DNA from: Umbilicaria muhlenbergii
Lineage: Eukaryota > Ascomycota > Lecanoromycetes > Umbilicariales > Umbilicariaceae
NCBI GenBank assembly: GCA_000611775.1
Contig: KK106987.1
Span: 1,302,001-1,366,000 of the forward strand
Reading direction: 5' to 3'
Length of the DNA: 64,000 bases
The notes under the pieces were generated by a model. That model worked only from the letters and a program-made list of their open reading frames with translations. It was not told the origin of the DNA and did no database searches. Below, piece by piece: positions 34,271 to 47,200 of this stretch (positions are counted from its first letter, which is position 1; the number at the start of each line of letters is the position of its first letter). The position numbers were made by a program, and so were the translations under genes.

Positions 34271-34425
34271 TGTTGATCGGACTTTTCCGAGTCCAGCCAA
34301 ATTAGTACTAGTTAGACTGGTTCATAAGCCAGATTTTCGCTGAGGGGCTTTCCTCTCTATCAATTGCATGAAATGTCTTGCTGACCAAGTTCTTTTTTCT
34401 GATGACTTCATGACGGGACCTAACA
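34271..34425 (+). repeat. Candidate 5' LTR of element F (155 bp)
   Basis: Starts TGTTGATCGG and ends GGGACCTAACA (TG..CA), 164 bp before the gag ATG at 34589. The left half keeps CpG and the right half is partly mutated, like the island-facing family-A LTR on the other side. The partner LTR lies outside the window, so the borders rest on this pattern alone. Confidence 0.4.
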
Positions 34426-34588
34426 ACCTCGCTGTGACTGCATTTGATCATCATATTCATTATCCCTGGATCTGCTTGAGCTTGAGGAAAGAAGCAGGCT
34501 TTAATGTATCATCTCACTATGAAAAACTCTGCATTGAAATCACTTATTAACTGAAAACCCTTCCCTTTGAAAGGACATCATCATCAAA

Positions 34589-36159
34589 ATGAACTTCAGT
34601 CCTGAGAATAAAATGATAACTCTTCTTCAGGAGCTTTTTAGACTTGTCTTTTTTATTTCACCTTGTACAAGTACTCTGAGCACTCTCACAGAGTATTCAG
34701 ATCACTTGTTAACTTTCTTATTCTCATTTAGTTCTGTACCTACCTCAACTATACATTTCATTATGACAGTCACAAATAATGACTCAGACTTTGCTCTTTG
34801 TGAAAAATTTAATGAAAAAAAAAAACAGTCAGTCACCTGTTGACTGAAGAAACTTGAGTGAGAGCTCAAGAGACACTTCAGCATTAATGTCATTAATTCA
34901 GTTGACTTCCTGCAGGCTGTGAACCTTCTATTAACAGATGATGCTGCAGCATGAGTAGAAATCACTCTTCTCATCACAGAACTGCTGAAATCCTCCTTCT
35001 TCACAGTTGACACAGTGACACAGTTCAAGGTGTTATTTACTCAGAGATATTTTATCAAAGTCTCTGAAGCTTCAGCTGTTCATTTTGACTTAAAAATATC
35101 AGACTTACATCAGCAAGATGATGAGGTCTTGATAATTTACTACAAATGAACTGCTGAACTGTTATCTCAAGTGAGAGGATGAGATCACTTAAGATCAACT
35201 TCAGCAATTTTAAACTCACCTGTTTTATCCCCTTTTGAAACTGTCATGTTGAACATCATGATGAGAGTGTTTACCTGAGGAATTCAAGACTCTGATATTC
35301 AATGAGATGCTCTTTAAGGTTTAATCTCATCAGATCACTCCCTCCTTGAGGTTTATACTGTGACAGAAGAATCATGAAGAGTTTAAGCAGAATATGCTCA
35401 CTTACAAGAGGAAATCATCTGAGCTCAAGAACTTCAATTCTATCATGATATGCTTCACTGAAATATGTCAACAGTTTAAATTAATTCATTAAGAGCCTCT
35501 TATCAAGCAAACATGCCTCAGTGAGGTTATCAAAATTAATTGAATCCTCAGCAGCAGCTGTTTATGACCTGATTTATGCAAGCATTAACATACTCAACTT
35601 CAGCTTTCTACTACCCTTCACAATCACCTCAGTCACCTCAGCAGCTTATCTCAGCTGCATGAAACACTTATCAGATGCCTCATCAAGCTGTGAGAGAAGA
35701 TGAGAATTATAACAGAGAAGACAGTAATGAAAATGATCAATTAAACAACCTGTACATTAATGACATCAGGACGTTCACCTCAGGATGTGAAATCATTATG
35801 TGTATAAAATGCAGAGAAGATGATCACATCAGCTGCAATTGTGTCAATCAAACATTATTAAAGAATGAGCAGAGCATCCTGAAGATTATGATTTTAAGTG
35901 ACAGAGATCAATTTCCTGAACCTGTCACAACTGACATCAGCTCACTTATGTCAATGATTATCAGCAATGCTCTACCTCAAGATTCATCAGTGATGAGAGT
36001 TCAGTTCATAACTTACAATCTGGCTGATCTATGAATTGTAAGTGAAAATGTTAACTTCACAGAAGTATTCCTTGAGGAGGGATCTGAGCTCAATAAAAGA
36101 TTTCATGTTGAAGAGTCATTTATAATGCCTTTGTCCTCATGACCTTCAGCTCAGCTCAT
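34589..36159 (+). pseudogene. gag of element F with CCHC knuckle
   Basis: ATG 34589 (MNFSPENKMITLLQEL) opens a frame that continues, through TGA codons, into the frame open at 35675-36034. The middle shows a retrotransposon Gag block (VDTVTQFKVLFTQRYF). The end has a CCHC knuckle, CIKCREDDHISCNC. Element C cuts it at 36159 after QLI. Joining across one CTCAT copy restores the phase and leads to protease-like sequence (KINMTWINF.., with TGA as W). Confidence 0.75.
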
Positions 36160-36556
36160 TGTAACAGGTGATGTCATAGTGACTGAAGTGATATTATCAT
36201 TCAATGAACTATAAGTATGATTCAATGAACTAGACAAGATTCAATGAATTATCATGATCATGTAACAACCTTTAAGGTTAAGATCAAGTGAGGGAACTAA
36301 TAATCATAGACTTAAGAGATTGCATTTAATACATGAGTTGAGTATGAGCTTCTAACTATGAATCTACCTGTGATTATATAGACTATAGAAGACTCATGTG
36401 CTCAGTGTACTCATCATGCTCATCATGATGAGCAGGGTGAGCAACATGATATAACACTTCATGCTCATCATGCTCAACAGGTGAGCAAGGTGAGCAGTAT
36501 CACATGTACATTCACACTGCATACTTTGCTAATATTATAATGCAGAAGCCTTAACA
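36160..36556 (-). repeat. 3' LTR of element C
   Basis: 397 bp; TG..CA ends. Preceded on the minus strand by the purine tract AAGAGAAGAGC. It differs from the 5' LTR mostly by C/T and G/A substitutions. Several positions read TG in one copy and CA in the other (for example CATGATC against CACAATC), as expected if an ancestral CG mutated independently on opposite strands. Confidence 0.95.
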
Positions 36557-37168
36557 TTAGCTCTTCTCTTAAGATTTTCATCCTCAAAAACTTAAACATC
36601 TTCATGCCTTCTTTCTGAGTGCAAAAGAAACTCAACTCCTCTCAATGATGTTGTAATCTTCTTCACAGGCTTGACCTCACTCCTTTCATCATGCAATCAT
36701 GTAGATGATGTGTTGATGATGTGAAAGATTGCTGTGTGAGTGATGATTTCAAAAAGTGTGTCATTTATATTCAAACTGAGAAGTCCTGTGACCTTTCTTT
36801 TAATAATGTTGACTGAGAAAAGATGAAAGCTGAATTGACTTTCCTGAAGGAAAAGACTTCTGCTGCTGAGGAAATAATTGCTAAGGCGTCAGCTAAGTTA
36901 GTCTGTTTGTGCAAACAGAAAAGACTGTTGCAACATTGTTGAAAAGACTTTATCTCTCATGAGTTCATGAACATTGAAGAGCTGAAGGTGAAAGAGAGTA
37001 AGCAAGTAAAGATTTCAACTTCAACTCTTACTTCTGAACTTTTCAACTTCTCAGTGTTGAATGACCTCTGAGGTTCAGGTTCTGTTGTTGAAACTGATGT
37101 AACTTCACTGCATAATGAGTAAGATTCTCTTTTAATTCTCATGTGTTTCCTGCTGTGTCATAACCTTT

Positions 37169-37815
37169 TCACTTGATTAAGTAATAAAGCTCATCATCAA
37201 CTTCCTGTTGATTTAAGATTTTCTTTATCTTAAACTCAGCATCTTGACTCTCTGAGTTAATCTCTGATGAATTTGTTTGCAACAGTGTTTTCAGATCTGC
37301 TGATTCAAGTAGAAATATATGAAATACTGAGTGTATCTGCATGAATGATGAAAGTTCAAGTTCATAATTGACACTTTCTTTTTTCTTTATAATCTGAAAA
37401 GGTTTTAACTTCTTGTGATTCAATTTATTGCTTGATCATGTTGTCTTGATGTTGTGTTGTAAAAGATATACTTTACTCTTCTCTTCAAGAGTAAGTCCTT
37501 TATCTCTTTTCTTATTATAATATATCACTGACCTTTCTGAGGCAAATTTTATGTTTCATTATAATTTCTTATGAAGGTTCTTCAGTTGATTCACTCATAC
37601 TTTCACTTTCTGTGCTATGACTTTCAGCCCTCTCACTTCATTCATAAGTGAGTTGAATCTGTAGTTGATGTAAAATGATAATACCCTCATGAATTTTGTT
37701 GTCACTGTGTTATAAGTTAATTGAGCTATCAGTAAGAGTTCTACTCAATTGATTTGTTGATAATTAACATAGCAGCGCAAGTACTGTTTTAATGTTCAAT
37801 TTAATCATTCAGTCT
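37169..37815 (-). pseudogene. Integrase C-terminus and chromodomain of element C
   Basis: From 37815 downward on the minus strand: TE-(stop)-LN-(stop)-TLKQYLRCYVNYQQINW, the usual integrase C-terminal sequence of gypsy elements. Next comes an open frame 37423-37169 with a HSVFHIFLLESA block and a chromodomain ending ELYYLIK(W). The upstream half of the integrase lies at 53310 onwards. The two join in frame when element D and one AGTCT are removed. Confidence 0.85.
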
Positions 37816-37936
37816 TGCTAAGACTACATCTTCTGTTTATTGAGTTGTAAAAGCTTGCTTTCATTTTCTAGTGAGATGTCTAGCTTTTATGCTCAAGAAG
37901 GTTAAACTTATTTGAGAAAATAAATAATCTGTAATA

Positions 37937-40900
37937 TTTCTCTCACTTTTTCAAAGAAGCTGTCACCCTTGATGCTCAGTAATAACAGAAGGTAGATAAA
38001 AAGCTTCTTGAGTATAAAAGTGTAGCACAGAGCTCACATAAAGACACTTTTCAGCCCTCAGTGTGTTGTCAAACATTCATTAAAGAAGTGAACATTTAAA
38101 GTAAAAGAAAAGCACCTTGCAAGTGTAATTAAAGTGAAGTTCTTCATTCAAGAACTCAGAGCTTCTTCTGCTGTTCACTTTAATGTGCTCTTTATTATTA
38201 ATCTGGCATGTCTTCATCCTCTGATGAAGATGTACTCTCACTCCTTTTAATCTTGATCCTCTTCATCAAGGTTTCTCAATCATCACTGATGTTCAGGCCT
38301 TCATAACTTCACTTGAGCATTTTCATTTTCATATGACTGTATAATCAGCTCATGTTCTTTGAGTCTGTCTCACAGGTCACTCTTCTGAAGATGTTTATCA
38401 GCATGTCTTTTAATTCATTCATCTCCTTCTTTATTTCCTTTGAGAATCTGATGACTTCATTCATCATGCTGCTTTCTCTCATATCCTTCATCATGTTGAT
38501 CATTACCTTTAAACATTCAGACAGTCTTTTCATCTTATCTGTCATACTACTCATATCTTCACTGAGAATCACTCTCAAGGCTTTTCTTTCTTCTTTATCA
38601 GAGTGAGCTTCAGTAGAGTTATTAACACTCTGTTGCAGTTTAACATCTGAAGAGGACTTCTCTCATGTTTTACATTTCTTCATGTCTGATGTAGTTGATT
38701 TAATCTCATCAACATTCTTCAGACTCTTACCTGTCACTATCTTGATCATCTTGAAGTCTTCAGTCAGCAGCTTTTAACTCACTGATAATTCTTTCTGCAT
38801 TCAAGTGATTCTCTTTCAATTCTTGTCATTCTTTCAGAAAGCTGTTTGACCCTTTTCTTTTTCTTCAGAGCTTATGAATTCATACATCTTTTTTCATATC
38901 TTGTTGTATAACACTTTCTTGTTCTTTATGACTGCTTTGACTTTCATCACAGGTTTAAAGCTTAACCTCATCTTTTTTATTCACTTGATTGAATTGAAGT
39001 CTGCGCCTCAACATGCTGCATGTTTTGCTGATGATATCTCATTTTTTATTATCTCTGCAGCTAGAATGTCTGTCAATCTTATGTATTTTAAAAGTCAAGT
39101 TGAAGTGTCATTCTTCTTGTAGTCTTCTCAGTCAAATTCTTTCATCATTATTGATCAGTTTGTAAACACTTCACTTGAAGGTTGAGTCTCCTGTTTTGTT
39201 GTTATCTTTGTACTGACTGCTTTTCCTACTTTATAAACTCTTACTCAGTACTCAAGTTTCAGTATTTGAACTCATTCCTCAGTAAACCTTAAATCTTTCT
39301 TCTCTGCCTTCATGAACATCATTTCAGGAGCTTTGATCAGAAGTGTAAGCTTATTCATGAATGTTCACTGTGATGAAAGGTATGAAGGCGTCATGCTTGT
39401 GATTATAAAATAATGTTTGATATCTTTGATTGAAAGTATAAGCTTGTTCAAGGGTGTTCACTGTGATGAAAGATGTGAAGACATCATGCTTATGATTATA
39501 AAATGATCTTTAATGTGAGAGGTGAGCTTCATGACATTAATTTTATCTGTTATTATTTTTGTCAAAGTGATAACTTATCCTGTCTGCTCATGTGAAGGTT
39601 GCTTAAATATGTTGAAGTCTTCAGCTTTGAAACTTTTAAGATCTGACAAGTTTAATGTCTTTTGATGCAGTCTTTCTCTTAAACTTTTCTCAAAATTTTG
39701 TTTTAAGAACTTTGCTTTTTGTTCCTTGATGATCATCTCAAACAGGTTTGAGTAGTTTAATTCAGCTCTCATGATTATGTCATGTAGTGAAGGAGATGAA
39801 GGGAGTGTGAGAGCTTATGCAGCATGTTTTTCAGATGATGCTTCAGTTGTCTTCTTCACTTGATGTTCAGTGATTGAACTGAGGAACAGACTGATAGAAG
39901 ATTTTGCTGATGACAAATCTTGCAGTTTATAAACTTTCAGACTTTCATAAGTGAGCTGAATCATGATGAGATCAGTAGTTGCAAGTGGTATGAGTGTCAT
40001 AGAGACAGGTGCAATTGAGGTGAGTGTGATTAAAACATGTGCATGTGAAGTGAGTGTAGTTGAGGTGAGTGAGAATGAGATGATTTAAGCTTTCCTCTCT
40101 TTCCTTTCTCTCATTCCTCTCAATACTGTTTTAATTTTATTTTTATTAATTTGCTCTGAATTAGTTCCTTCACTCTTTGATTTCTCTTTCAGAGCAGCCT
40201 TTTGATGTTTCATATCATCTCAGTTATCTTTATGACATTTCTCTGCAGTTAAGTGCTTCACTTCTTTTTTAATGATCTGATTTACTTTCTTTCTTCTTTC
40301 TCCTTCTGAGCTGTTGTTGTAATATGTGAACATTGACTCATCCTCACTCTCACTGAGCTTAATGATGTGTGAGCATTTCTTCATAATAGTAACTTGAGCT
40401 TGAGATCATTCTGGCTGGCAGTGATAAAGTTTGTTTAAATTTAAGACTTGATTTGTGTTGTCTTTTCATGTTAAGTAGAGTTTATGAGCTTCTGCAAGAT
40501 TGTAATTAGTATTGAAGTTCTCTTCTGTGCTGACAAAGCTGTTTAATGTGAGGTTTCATTTAAATCTGCCTCACTGATCTCCTTTTGACCTATAGATGTT
40601 TAAGTCATGAGGTCAGTTGAGTCATCATTTTAATTCTTTCATGAGGTGATGATAAAGTTCATATAGAATAAGTTGTAAGAGTGAGACTACTGAAGACCTC
40701 TTTCATGTAGATTTTTATTATTTATCACTTGTAGTACCTTCTTGATTAAGCAAGATGTCAGGTCTTTCCTCTTCACTTTATAAATGAGATCTTTCATTGA
40801 TGAAATGCTTTCATGTATCTCTTATAACATTGAAGCTCCGCCTGATGATGATGATTCAATGTTTAATAATTCATGATAAACATGATGATGTATTAAGGAA

Positions 40901-41050
40901 ATTTGTTTACTTGTAAAGTGATGATGATTTTGCATCTGCTCACTGCTCAATCATTTTTAAGCACTTTTTTCAGTTATGTCTTGCAATGCAACAAGCGCTC
41001 TGATATCACAAAATCACTGCATGCAAAGAATGAGTAATGTAGCATGCAAG
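37937..41050 (-). pseudogene. Unrecognised coding-like 3' region of element D
   Basis: Downstream of the chromodomain on the same strand. Frames read through TGA give long Lys/Glu/Ser-rich stretches. One, near 40530-40080, includes NLAEAHKLYLTW and NNSSEGERRKKVNQIIKKE; others remain open at 40000-39815, 39772-39575 and 38578-38345 (the last a Met/Lys-rich likely coiled coil). No RT, integrase or other known domain. It could be an extra ORF of this element or the remains of another insertion. A short repeated segment (about 39350-39500, GTGATGAAAG...) occurs in it. Confidence 0.4.
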
Positions 41051-41099
41051 CAAAGCTATTGTAACCTGTAGATTACTTTCATGAAGATTTACCTTTGAT

Positions 41100-42332
41100 T
41101 TTATCAGTGACAATCTTCTCAATCAGCTCATGTTCTCTCTTATATTCTTTTAACAGATCTTTTAAATTCCTTAACAGGTTCTCATCATATCATTAATCAT
41201 GTACAGATGAGTAACTCTTTCATCTGATTAAATATTTTGTTATGCTTTTGTCTTTTTTAATTTTTCAGTTCCTTCTACCTATCAGCTTTTCTACTTCATA
41301 GTCATGTCATTCTGAATTGAATTTCTTTACTGATGATGAGTCATTTGATTGATCTGTATGCTCATAAAGGTCCTCCCTTTTAGGTGCTGACTTCAACTGA
41401 GTTATGAACATTATCAGGTGTATTTTTCAGTTCACTGATATATTTAAATGATAAGTGAGGAGGTCTACTTTTTCAGTTATTTTAAACAGATCAGCCCTTT
41501 GATTGAAGAGCTTTCAGTTTATTATAAATGAGAGTGTATACCTCTTATGAAGTTTTATGAAGACCTCATCATCAATCTTCATCAACAACAGTCAGTGATG
41601 CTTGTTGTATTGTATCTTCACTTGAAAGTTGATAAAATTCATTGCTTTTTCAGCTTCCTTTTGTATAATCACTCTGTTTTTAATGAAATCAGAGTCTGCT
41701 GTTTCACTTTCTCCTTTTAGCATAAAGAGAGTGTCTCTCAGCTTGAATCTGTATATCATCTCATCTGATGATAACTCAGTTGATGTGTTCTTCTGCTTGT
41801 TGAGCTTCAATCTTAGTCTTGAAAGGTACTTCACTCAATTCACCTCAGGATTTTCAGTTAAAAAGTACTGAAGTGTTATCTTTACAGTTTGATTGGTTCT
41901 TTCTGATTGTTCATTCATTTGAGGATGATATGCTGTTGAGGTCAACATCTTTATCTTCAGTCTCATTGTTAGTCCTTTTCAGAAATCTGACATAAACTTA
42001 AAGTCTCAGTCTGATATGATGATGTTTGAGACTTCTTAATCTGTGAAACCTTTTAGCAGGACTCTTGCTCAGTCTTTTGTCATGTATATACTTTTCTTTG
42101 AAAGTAAAATCATCTTCTTGAAGATTTTGTCTGTGACTGAGAGCGCAACATCAAACCCCTCTTTCATTGTCAGCAAGACTAGAATGAAGTTTATTGTGAT
42201 AATTCTGAAGAGGATGTTCTTTGTAATGATTGACATCATTAATTCATATACAGCGTGCCTCTTGATTTAGTTGAGCTGACATTGATAGCAATGATTGATG
42301 TATCTTCATCTTGAGCCGTCTAGATAGCTTTC
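41100..42332 (-). pseudogene. Integrase core and chromodomain of element D
   Basis: On the minus strand from about 42200: EGFDVALSVTDKIFKKM, IISD-(stop)-DFKFMSDF (the second catalytic Asp block), STAYHPQMNEQSERTNQ (third block with Glu), an open piece 41834-41592, then a chromodomain-like KYLIRWKSY segment near 41200. Several Arg/Trp positions are TGA. The family-A 3' LTR begins at 42333 and cuts off the zinc-binding N-terminus of the integrase. Confidence 0.8.
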
Positions 42333-42592
42333 TGTAAGGGGGTGAGTGTATGATGATCATCATAATGATGTTTGAACAGGGTGTCATAGGCAATATAATC
42401 ATGATGAGGTCAATGCAATGATTATACATCTTTTATTTGATGGCAAAACTGATCACTGAGGAAGCAGGTTTCTGAACCTCCTTGTGAAGAGTTTTCACTT
42501 GATGTCAAGGCGCTAGGTGCTGAGTCATCATGTTTATATAATGTCATATTATAGTGTCATATTATTGTACTATATATATGATGACTCTGACA
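42333..42592 (-). repeat. 3' LTR of right family-A element
   Basis: 260 bp, TG..CA on the minus strand. Preceded there by the purine tract GAGAAGGAGAATGCTG. Confidence 0.93.
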
Positions 42593-42955
42593 CAGCATTC
42601 TCCTTCTCATGATGCTGTTTCTGATGTCAATTGACTCTGAATCTGTCATCATAAACATCATCATGATGGCCTGATAAGTGGTTGATCATGTAAGAGGGGG
42701 GTGTGAAACTGTGCTAAGGTAAAGCTGATCACATGCCTCACTTAATTGTGATGATATCACGCCTGGCAGTAAGTTCCTTTTAACATAAACATCAAAATTA
42801 AAATGTTTACTGTAGATTTAAAACACTCTTCCCTTGTGTTTCTTCTTCATCATCTCTCTTACAACATGTCATCATACTTCTCATGATTTTTTCACAGCTC
42901 ATTGAGTGACCTGATGACTTCATGATGTCATCCTCATTGCAGAGGTGTTCATCTC

Positions 42956-43613
42956 ATGAAGAGAGTGTCATGAAGCTTGCAGCTCACAGTTTAACATTCT
43001 TGTGATGTCATACTTCCTGTCATACATGTATGAATGCTAACATGATATATAGGCAATCAATACTCAAACTCTTGAACTCACAGCTGCAGACAATGATGAA
43101 GACTCATCTTCATCAAGAAAGCCTGTTGATCTCTGAGCTCAATGTGATGAGGAGGGCTCTGAGTCAGAGTCAGTGAGTGAAACTGTGATGATTGACACCT
43201 TCAGAAAGAGACAGGGAAACAGAGTGATAAAACTGACTGTTCAGCGCCTGAAGAGAGTTAAGTGTTTATCTCTGAGTGACATCTTCAGCAGCAGTTCCTG
43301 CTCTGTGTGATGTCATGATGATACCTCACTGCCGGCTCATGTGCAGCAGGCTCATCATCATGAGCGTGTGATTTGAGAGAACCTCAGTCACATGTTGTCA
43401 AGTACTGCTCACTGTGACTCTTGTATAAGAGCTGAAGTTGATCACTGCTTTGTGTCAAACAGGGGAGCTTGCACGTGTTGCATATCTCTCTGCAACCTTC
43501 ATGAGCAATGCATGACAGAGCCTCTGATCATCACTGCTCTTGACTCTGAGAGCTCTGATGTTGTTGTCCTGACGCGTGTTTATGATGATCAGAGGGGTGA
43601 CAGCACACTGTAA
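42956..43613 (+). pseudogene. Antisense cysteine-rich gene of family A (right copy)
   Basis: Third copy of the antisense gene: ATG 42956 (MKRVS-stop-SLQL..), intron end GCTAACATGATATATAG near 43053, then the acidic and basic segments. The Cys-rich C-terminus is open from 43392: CDSC, eight residues, C, seven residues, CTCC, three residues, LC, five residues, C, ending GDSTL-TAA as in the left copy. Compared with the left copy the protein changes are moderate and the cysteine positions are kept. Residue 6 is again TGA where the 11433-11961 copy has TGG. Confidence 0.55.
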
Positions 43614-44269
43614 GTCTGCCTTTCTCAATCCTCTTTTGTTTTATTTAATATGACAAAGTGTCATACTTTTGTCATACTTTATGCTGTACTTTTGCATTGC
43701 TAACTAGTCATAATGTTCAATGACTGATCATCAGATCCTCATGCTGCTGTCTTTTATTAATCATTATTAACATCCTTCACGCCCCCCGCAGCCGCTCCTC
43801 AACGTGAGTCTCATGACATTTATAATGAGGTGATTAATGTTAATTCAGTAATTCTGAGAAGCTCATTCAGGCCCTTGCTGTCTTGCTGAAAAGCACTGCT
43901 CACGCTCTCTGCATCCTCAACGCTCATCAATCTCATCATCATCAAGAGTATATTAAACTCTGTGAGCAGTGCTGCATTGAGGAGATGAGGTCAAAGGCTT
44001 CATCAAACAATGAAGAAGGATTTGAGATGATGAAAGACAAGTAAATAAATGAGAGTGACTTGACATGACACTGATGAGGGGTTGAGTGCAAGGTGTTGAT
44101 CTCAGGTTCATTTTAATCTTCAGACCTGAAATGAAATGCTTCTGCGCTTGAGTGTTCTCTGATTCTCTGCAATGTGACATGTCTGTTATAATGTAGTTCA
44201 TGCAGTAATCCTATTACAGATCCTGTTGTAGCGTCATAACATCATAACATCATAACATCATAACCCCTG

Positions 44270-47200
44270 TTGTACTTGTTGTAGGGCACAGGCTTCATCA
44301 TAAAAGATCAGGTTAACAAAGCTGACAAAGTTTTCAGTTTTTAAGACTCATGACTTTTGTGACAGCTTCTCAATCAATCTTGAAGGGTCATGTTTTAAGG
44401 CTCATGACTTTTGTGACAGCTTCTCAATCAATCTTGAAGGGTCACATCTTAAGGCTCATGACTTTTGCAACAGCTTCTTAATCAATCTTGAAGAGTCATG
44501 TTGTACAGCTCACCTGAATTTCAGTTTATTAAAGTTGTCAGCATGAAATTTCTGCATTTTTGTCTTTGCATTGTGAATGAAGTGTGTTGACTCTCATGTG
44601 TCATCTCACACCTGGTCTGTCAGCTTTCATTTAATGAGGTATTGAAGCCTGCTGTCATGAACATGATTATTCACAATTGCCTCAACTTCTCACTCATCAT
44701 CTCAGTTGAGTAGTAAGTCTTTTCCTGCTAATGCAGAGGACACGTGACGTGTGCCTTGAAATGACTTCAATAAAGTGATGTTGAATACATTATAGATGTT
44801 TTGATCCTCTGAGAGGTCAAGTTTGTATGATGACTGACTTATCACATGTCATATCATGAATGAGCTGAGCTTTTTTCAATGCAGTTTCTTCATCTGCTTG
44901 TTCACTGACACATTCTTTTCATTGATCAGTATTAAATCACCTTCTTTGAACATTATCTCCGTTCAGTGCTGATTATAATAATTTGCATATGTCTCATTGA
45001 CCTGTCATAACTGCTCTTGAGCTGTTGCAATTTGATCTTGAAGCTGCTGTGCATCTGCATAAAGTCTCATTTGTTCATGTGAGTGCTGTATAAATGACTT
45101 ACTTAAGCTCATCTGAGGGTCTCACTTTAAGTTAAGCTGAAAGGGGCTCTTTCTTGTAGCAGCATGTATGAAGTTGTTGTATGAGAACTTCATGCAGGAT
45201 AAAAGCTTAACTCAGTCCTCTTGCTGCTCATCAATGAATATGTGTAAATACATCTTCAGAGACTGATTCTGCCGCTCTGTTTGACTGTCAGTTTGCAGGT
45301 GGAAAGCTGTTGACATGTTATGACAGCATCATATGTGAAAGCAGAAGTTGATTCACTGCTTTAATGTAAACAGCTTATCTCTGTCTGTGATTAAGACTTC
45401 TGACATGTCATGATGCTTAACTATGTCTTAAATAAACACTTCAATGAAGTCAGCAACTGACATTGTCTTCTGTACTGAAATATAGTGAGCCATTTTGATC
45501 AACTTATCAACTATGATGAGGATTAAATCTCATGTCATACTTTCATATGTGCTGCTCAGTGGCAGGTCTGTAATGAAGTTCATTGTCATCATATGTCATG
45601 ACATTTTTGAGACTGATAATGAGTTCAATAACCTGTATGATTTGTGATGAGCTGGCTTCACCTTTTGGCATTCAACACAGTCATGACAGTAACATCATAC
45701 ATCTCTGACAGCATCAGGTCAGTCATAAGATCACTGCATTAATTCTGCAGTTCTTGACTTCCTGAAATGACCTGCAAAAACATCATCATGAAATCAACTG
45801 ATCACTGCATTGCGGAGGGCAGGGTTCTGTGGAATGTAGATTTTATCATTGTAATGTACAACATCATTTATTTCTTGCCAATGTTTTCATATATCTGACA
45901 GTATAGATGCCATATTTGACTGCATTTCTGATGTCATGATCATCTCAGGGTTCATGTTTATATTCATATTTATCATCTCAGACTCAGTCAAGTTGTTTTT
46001 ATCCTCAAAAGGGGTAGTTAATCCCTGTTGTACTCATCATATCAAACTGTCTTTTGACTGCTCAGTATGAATTGCATGTTTGAGTTGTTCAATAAACATT
46101 CTTGTATAAGCTGTTATCTCCTCATCTATTGATGAGTGAGTAGACATGAGTTGAAGCGCTTCAACAGTGTCAGCAGAAGTGTTATCCTCAATTTGAAGAT
46201 TAATAAGAACATGACTTACATCATTGTTCATAACTGCAGTGTCTGCTGAGTTATTCTTGATTGAGTGCTGCTGAGACTCTGCATATTTAGGCTCTCTTAT
46301 TCAGTCACGGCTTGCTTCTCAAGCATGTAGGTCACAGACTGCTGATGTTTCAGTCATATCATCAGCTTCAGTATTCATTGTACTGGTATATTCATCACGG
46401 CTTGCTACTTGAGCATGTAGGCCATGGACTGCTGATGTTTCAGTCATATCATCAGCTTCAGTATTTATCATATTGACATATTCATCACGGCTTGCTTCTT
46501 CTTGAGCAGATAAGTTTCACATCACTGATGTTCTGATGAGATCATCATCTTCAGTGTTCATCATACTGATAATATTCATTGTGACAGGTATGATGTTCTC
46601 TTGTCATAACTCTTGTCATACTGAGTGTCTTGACTGCAGCATCATTGCAGCAAGCATGTATAATTTCTTCTGCACTGACTTATAATCCTTGCTTTCTAAA
46701 CAGAAGGACTGTCACACTATTTCAGCAACAGTTGAGGTACTGACAGCCTTCAGCAATTCATAATCAGGTTGTCTTGACAGATCATCAGCAGAGTTCTTCT
46801 TGTCCTCTTGATATGTGACCTTAAAGTCATACTCAGTGAGCTTTTCAGCCTACTTGAGCTGCCTTCATGTGAGGTTTGAGGTAGTCATGAATCAAACAAG
46901 GTTTGCATGATCAGTCAGTATGACAATTTGATGTTTAGCACCCTGACAGTAGTGCTGTCAATGATGCATGACTTTCATGATGACAAGGAGTTCTTGTTCA
47001 TCTGTATCATATCAGGTCTCAGTATCTAGCAGCTTCTTGCTGTAGTAAGCAACTGATAATCAGTGCAATTGATCATTGACCTTGAAGTGTTGCATCAAGA
47101 TTTCATCAATTGTGAATTCAGAGGCGTCTGTTTCAACCCTCATGAGTTTGTTTTCATTGAAGTAGTGTAGTAATAAAGCACTCATGAAGGTTTCCTTCAG

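Noticed and set aside
36400-36500. CRISPR-like or regulatory array of GCTCATCATG words in the C LTR
   Set aside because: Irregular overlapping words, found equally in both LTRs of a retroelement; ordinary LTR sequence after mutation, and the genome is eukaryotic.
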